Below are positions 11,301 through 23,000 of a stretch of 64,000 bases of DNA, in pieces. The stretch is from the NCBI GenBank assembly GCA_037042915.1, contig CM073194.1, positions 744,001 to 808,000 on the forward strand, read 5' to 3'. Numbering within the stretch: the first letter of the stretch is position 1; each line of letters starts with the position of its first letter. Origin of the DNA: Auricularia sp. M13 (taxonomy: Eukaryota > Basidiomycota > Agaricomycetes > Auriculariales > Auriculariaceae). The notes under the pieces are model-generated. The model was not told the origin of the DNA. It saw nothing but the letters and a program-made list of their open reading frames with translations, and did not search any database. A program made the translations under genes and the position numbers.

Positions 11301-11722
11301 GGAAAATGAGGCGGCGCGAATTGCGGACCGGAATGAGATGAAAGGATGTTACAGTACTAGTTCATCGACTGCCGCCAAGTTGACGCTGCTGCTCCAAACG
11401 GCAAAAAAAGCTCTCACCGTGCTCCTACCGTCGGACAGCGCTAGTGTAGTCATCAGGTTGACACCTGGCAAACACTAGCAGCTGAAACTCCAAATACTCC
11501 GAGTCCGTATTCATTCAATGCGCACGTGTTCCCCAGTCTGGAATTCTCCTGAATGCCAAGCCCAAAGAGTCATATGTGATCTCACCTCGAGCGCTCACTC
11601 AATACGCGCGCCGATCTATAGTATTTGATTCATCCGCCGACGTGCGGAGAACGGAGAAAGCGTCTTCCGTCCACCGTGACAGTACAGTAGCGTTAAAGCC
11701 AAAACGACACCGCCTTCTCTCC
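11301..11722. other. Spacer between the tandem secreted genes
   Basis: About 0.4 kb between paralogue A and the promoter of paralogue B. No supported gene. Confidence 0.5.
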
Positions 11723-11729
11723 TATAAAA
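11723..11729 (+). promoter_or_regulatory. TATA box candidate, second tandem secreted gene
   Basis: TATAAAA lies about 43 bases upstream of the ATG at 11772, matching the spacing seen in the paralogue upstream. Confidence 0.5.
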
Positions 11730-11771
11730 GTGGCCCGGAATCCCCCTCTTTCTTCCCGTCTTCAAGTGAAG

Positions 11772-12398
11772 ATGCGCGTCGCCCCCGTCGCCGCCGCTGC
11801 CGTCTCCCTTGCTGGCGCTCAGGCTGCCATCGTTGGCCTCGACGCACCGGCCGGGCTGTACCATCCTACGACGTCGTCACGCCTTGCGCTCAACTTCCAG
11901 ACTGCGTCGACGTTCGTTCAGCGGTACGCCGATTGACAACGCATATTCGCTGACACTGCAACTGAGCTTCCGTTCATCCACCGCGTTGCTGTAACAGTGA
12001 CGACTTTTCCATCGCGCTGGGTGTATACGCGTCCTCATCAGCGCTGGGAGACACTCAGATTGGCGCCCTCTGGGCCAACGTCGACCTCGTCGCTCGCGGA
12101 CTATCCTCAACGGTAACCTCATTCCTTGAAGGTTCCTCTACAGTGCATTTGACTGACTCGAACGCCCATGGCAGGGAAACGGCAACTTCACACTGTCCCT
12201 TCCTCTCCCGCCCAACTTCTTCGCGGAAGGTTCGGGTCCATACGACGTCGTTGCTGCGGTGACCTTCGGGAACGGGGTACGCATGCGGCCTGTCCAGTTG
12301 CTGAACCATTCGGATGACTGACGCATTGCACTTCGTTGCAGCCCGACCTGTCCACTGGCGTCGAGTTCTTCAAAGTCCCGCTCAACGCGACGCTGTGA
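11772..12398 (+). CDS. Small secreted protein, tandem paralogue B
   Basis: Four exons (11772-11923, 11998-12112, 12175-12276, 12342-12398) give 141 residues. Signal peptide MRVAPVAAAAVSLAGAQA. The body matches paralogue A in order: DDFSIALGVYASS, ANVDLVARGLSST, GNGNFTLSLPLPPNFF, YDVVAAVTFGNG and STGVEFFKVPLNA. Exon 1 is the same length as in A (152 bases), as are the last two exons. Exon 2 here corresponds to exons 2 and 3 of A joined, so one copy lacks the GC-AG intron. Function unknown; probably extracellular. Confidence 0.8.
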
Positions 12399-12522
12399 AC
12401 GTTCCTACGCGTTTTTCTGTAATTCTGGATTTGTACTACTCCCCCGCCGTTATAATACTGTACAGCCCTTCGAACGGGCGCCAGCGCATATGGCCACGCC
12501 TCAGGCGGATAGTATCCCGTGT

Positions 12523-14675
12523 CTCATATAGCGGCCAGAGACCGCTCCGCTGGTACAATCTGGTCCCATTTCGCCGACCTCAACTTGATCTCGCATTTGA
12601 AAGGGGGGGGATGGCTTCTCACATCTCAGTCTACGAATAGCTGCTACGCACTGCAGGAAACGTACCTTATGGTGCCAGATTCGTATCTGCCATCCGGCGT
12701 GATGGGCTCCCCGTTTGCGTCCTCTGCTTTTGAGATGGTGAACGCGGCAAGCGTCATCGCCACAAGTAGCCACACAGACGAGTCCGCGATGTACTTTCCC
12801 GGACACTCCCTATTCAGCGAATGTTACTAATACATATATGATCTGCGTTCGCACGGAGCGGGCTCACCTGCGACCATACCCGAATGCATGGATCTTCGGA
12901 TCCTCGTTTACACCGGAGCCTTGGACGGCATCGAGGAACCGCTCTGGGTAAAATTTCATAGGCTCGGGATACCGAGCGGGGTCATGAAGCAAGTGCCTGG
13001 CGCGCTCGAATCAGCGCTCGTGCGTGCCTAATAGTATGAAGCGCTTGTACCAAATATTTGACATAACGATAGACCCAGCGGGGATGTGCCAGCCGCGGTA
13101 CTCGTCATCCTGTGTGGAATAATGCGGAACTCCTGACGATTCAGAGTGTTCAGCGGTCAGCTCCGAGTGGAGGTTCTCACCTAATGGCGCGACGGGGTTC
13201 CAACGGTGGATCTCCTTGACCAAGGCATCGACGTACGGCAGCCGATCTCGGTCTGCGTAGACGGGAAGTCGGTCTCCGCCTGTGAGTGCGTCAATTTCCT
13301 CCTGGGCCTTGCGTTGAATGTCGGGGTAGAGCGTCATAGCGAGGAAGAACGAGAGGTTGGAGGAGACGGACTGCAGCTTTGCATCAGAATGCACCTCAAG
13401 GTAAGTCATGAGGTAGCTGAACCCACCGTGTCCGCGCCGCCTTAATGAGTAGTTCAAGACCTGCTTCAGGACTTCTATTTGATGCGACGCACCGGCGTAT
13501 AAAGCACCTGCAACCCACTTGATGATTTCCTCTTCCTGCGGGGAGATGCTCTCGCCCTCTTCTGCCTGTAACAGCGACACGATCAGGGCATGAGGAGCGA
13601 TTCCCGCGTCCTGCATATTTCTTCAGCGCAAAATGCATCTTCAAAAAGGTTGCCACAGACAAGTTGTGCCTTGACATATTTGTACGGCTCCTCAATCATC
13701 GCCATCGTTTCTTCGCGCCAAATCCGAGCCTGTCGAAGGAAGCCTATACCGGGGAGCCAACTCGGTAGGAAGCGGACTGGCACGACGAATGGTCAGTGAA
13801 AGCCTTTTTCACAGCAAGTGAAACGCGAAACGCACTGGCGGGCACCAAATCGACAATCCATCCTGGCGCCGTCGCCAACGAGAAATTGGCCATGCCTTTC
13901 TCTGCGATGTAGACCAAGCGATCGTCGTCCTCCGCCGCGTCGTAGCCGTAAGTGAGTTTCAAGACCAGTGCCGCCGCGACCCTACGATTTATAAAGATCC
14001 AGAAGCTCCGTTCCATGCCTAGTTCCAGGCAGAATTCGGGCGGTAAGGCGTACCAGTGAACATGGCCGTGGAAGTTCTCCGGCGACTTGATCAGCCTGCG
14101 CAAGAAGACGGCCGTTGCGTGCTCCTCTACAGGAATGTACGATTGCGACGCCCGTGCGCTGAGGATCCCGCTCATGTAGCGCCGCGTCTGCCGAAATCGG
14201 TCGCCGTAGCGCATGACACCGAGCAACTTGCCCCAGCCCACACTATACAATTCATGAGAATGAACCACGCTGGCGCATTCGAACGGACAGTTCGCTAGCC
14301 ATATAGAGGGGTGGTCGATCCGAGTAGATAGCGCCACGCTTGACGAGCAGATCGTCTACGGCCTCGGCGGAGCCGAGTAAAATAATATGCTGCCCAAGCG
14401 CGTCGAGAGACACGACGTCCCCTACCACTAGAGGTCAAGCAGGGCCGCGAAAGTCTTTGCGCAGGCAACACACCGTATTCTCCTGCCCAGGTGAAGAACT
14501 GCAGCCAGGGATGCTCAGCTGGGATGCTGAGAGCATTCCCAAGCACTGGGACACCTCGAGGTCCTGGTGGAAGGCTTCGTCCCATGCGCCACTTGTGCAA
14601 TGCGAGATAGGCAGCCGCACATCCCAGAATTGCGGTAGCACCAAGCGCAACGGGCGAGATGGCCGTAGAGGACAT
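12523..14675 (-). CDS. Cytochrome P450 monooxygenase
   Basis: A membrane-anchored haem enzyme of the large fungal microsomal P450 group that oxidises small organic substrates. Start at the ATG at 14675 (MSSTAISPVALGAT) with an N-terminal anchor helix, then the proline hinge SLPPGPRGVPVLGN. Also seen: IYSDRPPLYMASE, YGDRFRQTRRYM (helix C), KEIHRW (the ExxR motif), YPEPMKFYPERF (PERF), and FGYGRRECPGKY (haem loop with the cysteine ligand). It ends HPPPFKCEIKLRSAKW before the stop at 12523. About nine exons. The helix I region (near 13475-13505) reads AGASHQ where most family members have AGGSDTT, so the usual acid-alcohol pair is not visible. It sits next to an MFS pseudogene and a SnoaL-like gene. 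Substrate unknown. Confidence 0.85.
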
Positions 14676-15264
14676 TGCGGAGGTGACCACGAGGTGCCCC
14701 AATCCAGGCCGCAGTTATATGGGCCCCGAAGAGCGCCTGGCAGAGGTCAAGCATTGAATCGGCTCCAGAAGCGCCTGCCAGTCACAATTGCAGCCAAGGC
14801 ATTCCCAGGCCGAACAGCGAATATCTTCTGTCGGCGCTTGAGCACTTTTCTGGAATGTCGGGCAACCTTACTTTTACAGTGATCAGAAGTGAAGATACCC
14901 ACGTACGAGACGAAGGAGCAGTGAGCTGACCGCGAGAGCGGTTTTTTAAAACTCAAGCCTAGATTATGTCATCCGACCCATTCTGGCCGACATCGTAGAT
15001 TGAATAAGTGAGGGCGGCAGCTCTTATGCGAGCAGAGGTGACCTTGAAGGAGTGTGCAGTGGCGAAGGTAAAAATACCCCCGCGTGAAAAATACCTTTGA
15101 CCCAACGACAACGAATTGCCTATGTGATTTGCTTGGGCAGTTACTGCACAACCCGCCTGGAATTGAAACCAATATACAAGTGTAACTTGAGAATTGTACT
15201 TTGCAGTAGTCCCTGTGATTGCGCAGAATACAATCGTCTCAGTGTTTGCATAGTCGGAAGATAT
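14676..15264. other. Intergenic, no supported gene
   Basis: About 0.6 kb between the P450 start and the 3' end of the MFS pseudogene. Contains the P450 promoter; no coding motif seen. Confidence 0.5.
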
Positions 15265-16851
15265 CTACGAACTTCGTCTCCCGTAGGGTTCAAAGGGAAA
15301 GCAGGCGGAGACTACAGCGAGCACAATGTACAGTGCGGCGCAAATATAGATAGGAACCGGAGTGCTCGCCTAGTGGCGGGTCAACACGAGCACCGAAAGA
15401 TGAGACGGAAACGACTCACATCGGCCACCATCCCGATGACAGCGCTCAAGACGCCCATGACCCTGTTCAGGCGGATGGCGATACCTTTCCTATCCCTCTA
15501 TGCGCACTAGGCAGTACCTCGGGGGTGTAGGCGAACAGCGTGACGTAGTATATGTTGAGGCAGAAGTAGACGGCACAGTTGAACCCGAAGTTTTGCGCAT
15601 CGCTGCGCACCTTGGTATACGCAAACAAGAATATCGTCGTGAGAAGAGCACCAACGACCATCGCGCCGCGCCGCTCGATGCGCGTCGCGCACATGAAGCC
15701 CGCGGGAACGGGACCGAAGATACCGCAGAGGTTGATGATCGCGTAGTTGCGCCACTGGATGTACGCGGACGTCTGTCCGAACTGCGCGCCGCGCGACGCG
15801 AGGTAGGCCGCCAGGAAGACATTGTAAAGTGGATTCGCGAGCCCAATGCACATCCAGGAAAACCAGATGAGCGTCGTCGAGAGGCCCATACGTTTTGAGG
15901 CATATGTACAGGCCGCGGATGTGGATCCAGATCTCAGAGAACGAGACGCGCTGGGCGGCGTGAGATCTCGTGCTGTTGATCGGCCCGCACGCCTCGAGGT
16001 TCGCGTGTGTGAGCGAGCACGGCCGATTATACTTGGTAGCGATCATCTGCAAAGTCTCGACGATCTCAGCGTCCTTTCCCTCCGCGATGAGATACTTGGG
16101 CGACTCGCGAAGCCGGATGACCGTGAGGCGCAGGATCGACATGACAAAGACGAGCCCGCCGCCAGCAAGCCAGACATAACGCCAGCCCATGTTGTCCTTC
16201 CTGAGGCACGGAGGCGTGTCAGGATTGAAGAGGGGATCAGGGCAGGAGAAGATGGGCAGGAACGCCCAAGCGAAGAGTCCTGCGGTGAGCTGGCCGACGC
16301 CCCACTATGCGGCCATAGCGGTGAGTAGCCACTGGTCCTTGCTAGGAAGGTACTCGAGGAAGACAGTAGTGTCCAGCACGAGGTTCCCGACGGCGCCGAA
16401 GCAGGCGAGAGAGACGAAGAAGCCGAGCACAATCCAGTTGGTCGCAGCGCCCGCTATAATCGCGAAGATGGAGCAGATCATGAGCAAGCAGTTGAATGCA
16501 ATCCGCCGACCAATCATGTCCGCGCTGAGGCCCCAGAAGAGCGCGCCGGCGAGCAGGCCGACGTAGGTAGCGACAGTCAAGCCGTTCTCAAAGCCGGGGT
16601 GGAACTCGAGGGCCGTCTGCCTCGCAATGAGTGGCAAATACCCTATGTCTGTCTGTTAGCTGGCGTTCACGTAGCGCGAGAGTGCAATACAGCGGCCAAG
16701 TCAAAGTCGCAGCAGACCATGCTGAGTAGCCAGGTTCCAACCTCCAGTTAAACTGCTGTAGATCACAGCCAAGTCCCAATAATATTACCGCGAGCAAATG
16801 ATCTTGACCTTGAATATTTTTAGGTGTTGAGACGCGCCCTGGTGGGTGCAT
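15265..16851 (-). pseudogene. MFS transporter, decayed
   Basis: The remains of a major facilitator superfamily transporter of the sugar/SV2-like group. Recognisable stretches: LFWGLSADMIGRRIAFN (loop 2-3 signature), GNLVLDTTVFLEYLP, NMGWRYVWLAGGG, RESPKYLIAEGKD, TTLIWFSWMCIGLANPLYNV, AAYLASRGAQFGQTSAYIQW, EVLPSAHRG and NRVMGVLSAVIGMVAD, ending FPFEPYGRRSS at 15265. At least three lesions break it. A TAG at 16305-16307 stands where the following WGVGQLTAGLFAW continues in the same frame. A frame change occurs near 15894-15908 between RGLY and SKRMGLSTT. Another is near 15480-15490, between AHRGIG and GIAIRLNRV. The first 150 bases of the N-terminus are also hard to read. An assembly error could explain one but hardly all. 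It lies between a P450 and a SnoaL-like gene. Confidence 0.75.
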
Positions 16852-17018
16852 TGCCCCGGAGAATGAAATAGTACGCCGACATCCTCAGAGGCGTTGGTGT
16901 GGTCATTCCACAGTTGTTAGGAGTGCCAATTGACGACGGAGTGAGGGGAGGAGCACCTTTCTAGCGGAGCTACAAATCTCTTGACCTGCTTATTCAATCT
17001 GCCGATCTCGTCGTTGCC

Positions 17019-17366
17019 ATGACCCTTGAAGCAAGCTATCGAGCATATCTGAAGGCCATCGATGCAAAAGACTGGGAAGCCGTGGCTTCTTACGCCCAGC
17101 CTACGGTTACACACAACAACCGGAGCATGAGCAACACCGAGTACGCTCTCATGATCAGGGACACGAGCAAACCGTACTCTGGAATTCTGTTCGTCCCGGA
17201 GAAGCTCGTTTGCAATGAAGAGACGGGCCAGGTTGCCTGCAGAATCCGGTTCGACCCCCACACCTGGGATGGGCCAGCGTATGAACACGTCTTTTACGAT
17301 TTTGTTGACGGCAAGATCTCGAATGTCGTCTCCATCATAGAGTCGCAACCAGCAACCTCCCGGTGA
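17019..17366 (+). CDS. SnoaL-like (NTF2-fold) small protein
   Basis: A single-exon gene of 115 residues. The pattern YRAYLKAIDAKDWEAVASYA followed by THNNRSMSNTEYALMIRD and a final beta-hairpin (YEHVFYDFVDGKISNVVSII) is typical of SnoaL-like polyketide cyclase or ester-cyclase relatives, which fold as an alpha-beta barrel with a central cavity. Length fits the family (about 110-140). No signal peptide, so cytosolic. Members act as cyclases, isomerases or hydrolases in secondary metabolism, but many are uncharacterised. It is divergent from the MFS pseudogene and close to a P450, which fits a small metabolic cluster. The precise reaction cannot be told. Confidence 0.75.
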   Translation: MTLEASYRAYLKAIDAKDWEAVASYAQPTVTHNNRSMSNTEYALMIRDTSKPYSGILFVPEKLVCNEETGQVACRIRFDPHTWDGPAYEHVFYDFVDGKISNVVSIIESQPATSR

Positions 17367-17704
17367 TCCTCTTACAATTGAACATCTCTGGTGCGTCGGT
17401 CTCTTCTGTGGGCCAACCAACGCACTAACTCCTTGCAAATACTTCAGGCTGCGGTGTTCAGCGTTTTGAATTGTTAGTAGAAAAGTCTGTCTACCGGCAT
17501 GTACTTACCTCTCTCTGTACAGTCAGCGCCGTAACGTCCGATGCTGCGATCAGCGTTGTAACACCAATCCCGATCCACAGATGGCTGCTAGATGGCTGTG
17601 CCAGTACTCTTATCAGCCTGGGCGCGACTCGCGTGATCCCAGACTCTTTCTCTTCCTTTCGTCTTCAGCAGCCTTTCGTTTTCTTCTGGCAGGCGGTAGC
17701 CACC
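17367..17704. other. Intergenic, no supported gene
   Basis: About 0.34 kb between two plus-strand genes; promoter region of the GxGYxYP gene. Frames that run through it start upstream of the likely ATG and show no motif. Confidence 0.5.
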
Positions 17705-19894
17705 ATGGTCTCCGCTCGCAACAACTTTCTTCTTCCGCGTCTCTTTACTGCGCTCCTAGTATTTGCTCTTCTTTCTCATGGCCTTCCCTCGCGCGGCTCG
17801 TTAAGCAAGCGCGCTCGCATGCAGAGTACGTATTCGGCAATTCTTCCTCTTCAAAAGCTCACCCGCACCTATCTCAGAGCGCGCGTGCGTTCCCGCGACG
17901 CCATCGCCTACTGAGCCGCCAGCTACGCCTACCCCGACACCGGCGCCGGAGCCCGAACCAACTCCAACGCCTACACCCGCTCCGCCGCCAGAGCCGACAG
18001 TCAAGACCCTTCCACGCGATTTGCCATGGAAGAACTCCGAGTTCCCGACGCCCGCGAAGCTGTGGATACAGCCGCCGCCGAAGGACGACTGGGGACTGGA
18101 AGTTCTGCAGCGCTCGCTCGTCGGACTGTCCGTCCGGCATTCGGTGGAGGATCCCAGCACGCCCATACTGTGGATCAAGACGAACGGCGACCCCGACAAC
18201 CTCCTGCGCGGTCGCTTCGTTGAGCGTACGGGTGTGCCAACCGAGGAAATCGACGGAGATATCTGGGCGACTGTCAAGAAGTACGCCGAGCTTGGCGCCG
18301 TGAAGGTACGCTTTGGAAGTGGATATTCAACACCAGCTAACAGCGCCATGCTTTAGGGCTTTGTGGTGTACAAATTTGACGACAGCAAGACCGGCGAGGG
18401 CGACTTCAGCTCGAACATCGCGACCAGCATGAGCGCGCATCTGAGCGCCGTCCTCGTCGGCGAATCCATGATCGACGCGGCGAAGAACGCCGGGCTGGAG
18501 CAGCTCGCGGATGCGCGCGGGATGACCTACGATGACCTCGTCGCCAAGGGATTCAAGTTTAACCCGGACCTCGCCGCGATTCTGCGTACGGACATACCCG
18601 CCGCCCGCGAAATGGTCATCGCGACGGGCGCCATGCTCGCCGTCGACTCGCCGAACGGCGGGTACTTTAATGCGCTCGACGGAATCAGCGTCGGCGGCAC
18701 GACTATTGGCTATGGCCTTCACGAGGTGCGTCCTCAATCTTGAATAGCTATTCTTCAATAACGGTAACGCGTGTCATGCAGCACGACATGGTTATGACGG
18801 GCTCTGAACGCGGAGGCAAGGGACTCGTTGCGTCGGACTGGACCACAAACTGGCCGGTGCTGTCGTCGGGCCCTCTGCCCGAGCTGCCTGCCTTCCGCCA
18901 GAACCACACGGCCATGGTGGACGATGGCGAAAGCCACTACGTCGCGTTTGTGCTCACTGACGGCGACAACCTTGCCTGGACCATCGGCGACGGCGCGACC
19001 AGCCCGACCTGGTACTCGTCCAAGCACCGCGGCAAGATTCCCTTCACCTGGTGCGCATTTGCCATTCCTCAAAAAGCAAGCCTCTGATGATTCATTGCAG
19101 GGGTCTGCCCGTCTCGTCCATGTACCAGAGCGTGCCCGACTCGCTCGCGTGGTACCAAGAGACGGCGACCGCGAACGACGGCTTCATCAACTTCTGCGAC
19201 TCGTACGGTCCGTAATTCAACACCCACAGCGCGCCTCTTGCTCACAGAACGACAGCATTCCTCGAAGTTATCCACGAGAAGGTTGGCTCGGACGCCGTGA
19301 CCGAGTTCACGAAGCGCCGCCAACCATGGGCGCACCGCGTCGGGCTCGACCTCGCCATGGTCTTTACGGACAAATGGGACAGCCCATCCGCCCAGGGCGC
19401 GTACGACGACATCGCGCGCGCGGCGCCCGACCTCGACACGCTCTTCGTTCTGCAGTACGGGCCGTACGCCGCGGGCCAGGGCAAGGTCATGTACGGTAAC
19501 CGCGGCGACGGCCAGCCGCGCCTCCCGGTCGTCAGCGCAAAGATTACGCTCTGGAACGCCGGCCCGACCGACTTCCTCGGCGGGCCTGAGTTCGTCGCTG
19601 GCAAACTCGACGAGTGGGCGCGCGACAAGTCGCCCGGCAAGCCGCTCGCGGACCGTGTGGCATGGGGTGCGCATTCCCCTCATTCCTTTTCCAGCTTACT
19701 CACGCTTGCTAACGTCTGCAGTACCTATCCATGCATGGAGCTCATGGGAGGCGCCGGAGGATGCGCAGGACATTGCGCGCAACGGCAAGCTCGGAGGGTA
19801 CCAGGCCGGGCTCTACACCAGCCGTCTGCTCAAGGAGGGCCAGAAGCTCGTTACGCTCTGGGACATCCAGGACATGTTCAAGGCGGCAGCGTAA
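17705..19894 (+). CDS. Secreted GxGYxYP-family putative glycoside hydrolase
   Basis: Seven exons (17705-17825, 17878-18305, 18357-18725, 18782-19050, 19101-19202, 19248-19666, 19722-19894) read in one frame to the TAA at 19892. The N-terminus is a signal peptide or anchor (MVSARNNFLLPRLFTALLVF), then a Pro/Thr/Glu-rich linker of about 35 residues. The body carries family marks: WIKTNGDPDNLLRG, AFVLTDGDNLAWTIGDG (the conserved DGDN), ISVGGTTIGYG, SMYQSVPDSLAWYQETAT, AAPDLDTLFVLQYGPY and HAWSSWEAP near the end. This family is called a putative glycoside hydrolase and is best known from bacteria. The name motif GxGYxYP is expected just after ETATANDGFINFCDS, but the exon there joins directly to TTAFLEVIHEKVG, so the motif seems absent. 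Activity is therefore unproved. Confidence 0.75.
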
Positions 19895-20037
19895 GGAACA
19901 AGCCCTCCCTCCGTGTATATTTATCGTTTTATATTATCGGATGCCTTCCTTCTTTGCAACGTGCGATGGAAAAGCCTTAGGACGAGGCCCTTTCCTTCTT
20001 CCCTGGTAAATACTGTACATGACAAGTCGTGTTCGCT

Positions 20038-23000
20038 TCATACGGACGAGCTCTCAGGCGGGCCCAGATAGCTGGTCTGCAGACCGCCCATATCTGCGAC
20101 CTGTAGACCGTAAATCGGTCAGTGATTGCATTGGTTTCGCGGTGCCAGGTGGGATTACTCACAAATTTCTCGAAGACAAGGCCAGGCGTGATCATCGAGA
20201 CTTTGAGCGTATGCTTCCCCGGCGCGACATTGGGGAACGTCGTCACATGCGCGCGGACAGCGTTCCCAACCGCCTGGTTCCAATCGTCCGGCACGTAGAC
20301 CTGGTTCTGCGGCGTCGACACGATGTTGGGGATAGGCTGGACGGTCTGGAAATCGGACCCGTCGAGCGAGAGCCCGAACAGGCACGGCCCGTCGGCGAGC
20401 ATGTTGAAAGAAGAGTACAGGAAGGTCGTGAGCTTGAGACTAGTGGTGTTGCCGCCCGTGGGCGTGTTGAAGGTCACGAAATCGAACTCGATCGAGGGCT
20501 GTCGGGAGGTAAGTACGCGTGCAATTCAAATGTGACGACGCACTCCTGTTCCCACTGGTGTGAAGTTGCCCGACAGGCCTGGGAATGTCGACACGCCGTC
20601 AAATGCCCTCGTCCCGAAGCTGGGGATGGCGGCGAAGCCGACAGCGTTCACGGGCGTGTTGCGAGTCCAATGAGATGCCTCCATCGACTACATACCATTC
20701 GGTATTTAGCCACAGGTTCGGGAGTCCAGTGCGAGGTACTCACAACGACACCGTCTCCTTCAACGAAGCCTTTGAAACCAGCGGGAGGAGAGGTCTTGAT
20801 CGCCGGAAGCGTCACGCCAACGCCATCTCCAACTGACGAGGTGACGCGAAGGACGCCGTTCTGCATGCCCGTGGCGCCTAAGGGGAACTTGCTCCAGTCC
20901 ACTCCGACCTCGACGCGATGAGGCAGGCTGTTGCTTTGCAAACTGCCACTCCCATTCTTGATGGTCAGCCAAGGCGTAGAGCTGGTCACGTTGAAAGAGA
21001 ATTCTCGCGGGCCACTGGGTGAGACGTCGATAAAGCGCGACTGAGGGCCGAACGGTGAGAGCGGACGTAGTGTGGGATCTGTGCAGCCATAGCCGTTTGC
21101 GCAATTGTTGACGTTATCGCCCGGCCAAGCTCCCTTGCTGTTCTCCACCGTAACTCGCATCGTTCCAGCCAGCGCAGGAGACGCAGTGAATACGCGTGCG
21201 ACGGGAGGAAGCGTATCTTGCATTGGCTGACAGGTGCATGAGACGGCGCGTTTTACTGTCGAAAATCAAGCAAACACACCTGCTGCCAGTACGCGTACCC
21301 GAAATGCGTCTGATCCATCATATGATCCCATTTCCCGTCAAGCATTGTATGGAACTCGTTTTTAAGGTCCTGGTCTACACCAAAGCGCTCCTCGATCTCG
21401 TCGGAAAATGCGTTGGCCGAGTTAGACGCCTGAGAGGCCAAGAGGACGTTGCGTCCAGCAGCGATATAGAGCGCATGCAGGTTCGCGGTCGCATTGATTG
21501 GATGAAGGACCGTCTCGAAGAAAGCAGGTCGTGCTTTCTCGGGAAGCTGCTTCATCACAGACGCAGCGTCGTTCAGAACTTCGTCCCAGAGTGCCGAGAC
21601 TGTCTCAGCTTCGCGGTAATTCGTGACGGAGAACGTTGAAGGGTCTACGAGCTCGGGTTTCCGCATTGCTGTAAGCCGCGTGAAGTTGGACGCGATGGCA
21701 GCTATACGCGGAGCAAGCGCTTCAGATCCAAATTCGCGCTGAGCCCAACGAGCTTGGTACTCGAGAATATTGTCCTTGTTGCTAGAAACGAGTCAGCGCA
21801 CAATCACTCAGATCATATTAAGCGACCCACAATGCGGAGGCATTGTACGCCATCGAGAGGAAGAAGTCGGTTGGCATTTCGGTGGCCTTCAGATCGCCAA
21901 CGTTGAGAACCCAGACACGCGTCGCGTTGTACTCCACGGCGAGGGATAACTGTTGCCACGATTGGACACTAAATGGGTCAGTATCTCAGCTCTGGAATGT
22001 TGCTCATGGCTCACTTATTGACGGTGTTGATCCACTACAAGCACGTGAGGAATGAATAAACTGGTAATATGCAATCGTACCTTATAGTCTCTGACGTCTC
22101 CCACCTTCAGGAAGTTAAGCTAAGAGTGCGAGTCGCTCCGAAATATACGCACATCTAAGAATTTATGTCAGACATTGGTTTCCCGATTACAGTTCTCGAC
22201 TCACAATCGGCATGGAAGTAAACACCGGCGCCTGTTGCTTGTGAGAACACAGTAAGGCCTGATGATCTGGTTCTCACCTCCCCATCTGGGCCGCTCAGAG
22301 TCGCTTGGAAGGCGCTGAACGTGCCCCCAGTTGTCATCTGTCCAAAGAAGTGTAATGTCGTCTGGCACGCGCATGCCTCCGCTGTAATAGTTTTGCACCT
22401 CCTGCACGACTGTTAGCTCGTGGTGGGAATTGAAGCCGTCCATAGCAGACCTTGTAGAGACCTGGAAGAAAAGGTGTGAGTTTATTTGCATGTGGATCAA
22501 TATTTGGCACGTACACCACACTTGAGGCACGCTGGTCTGATCAGTCGTATTGAAGACGTCCTGGATAATCTGTCTTTGAGCTGAGATTATGATAAGTCAC
22601 TGAAACCGCCAGCGCTGTGCTTGGCGTACTGTCGATGATTTTTTCCAGCAGCGCGATGTTGGTGGAATCCCCGAGAGGCAGGTCTCCCGAGCCTGAGGTA
22701 TCAAATTAGCTCGTCGCGCGAGCGCATGAGGGCGCATTACCTCGCATTCCCATTGTGAAAACGCTCTCGAAAGGCTTTGCTCTCTTCGTTCCGTCGATCC
22801 AGTATTGCTATTTCATCTCATGAAGCCGTTTACTGTGGCACCGAAGATATACACTCACAGTGATGTTAGCGGCATTGGTATTGAAGTCATACGGGCCCTG
22901 GGCGAATTTGTTGAACTCGAGAGGGGTAGAACGCATCATGGGCTCCTGATGAGAGGTCCCCATTACGACACCATAATAATCAGCCAGGAACTGGCTCATG

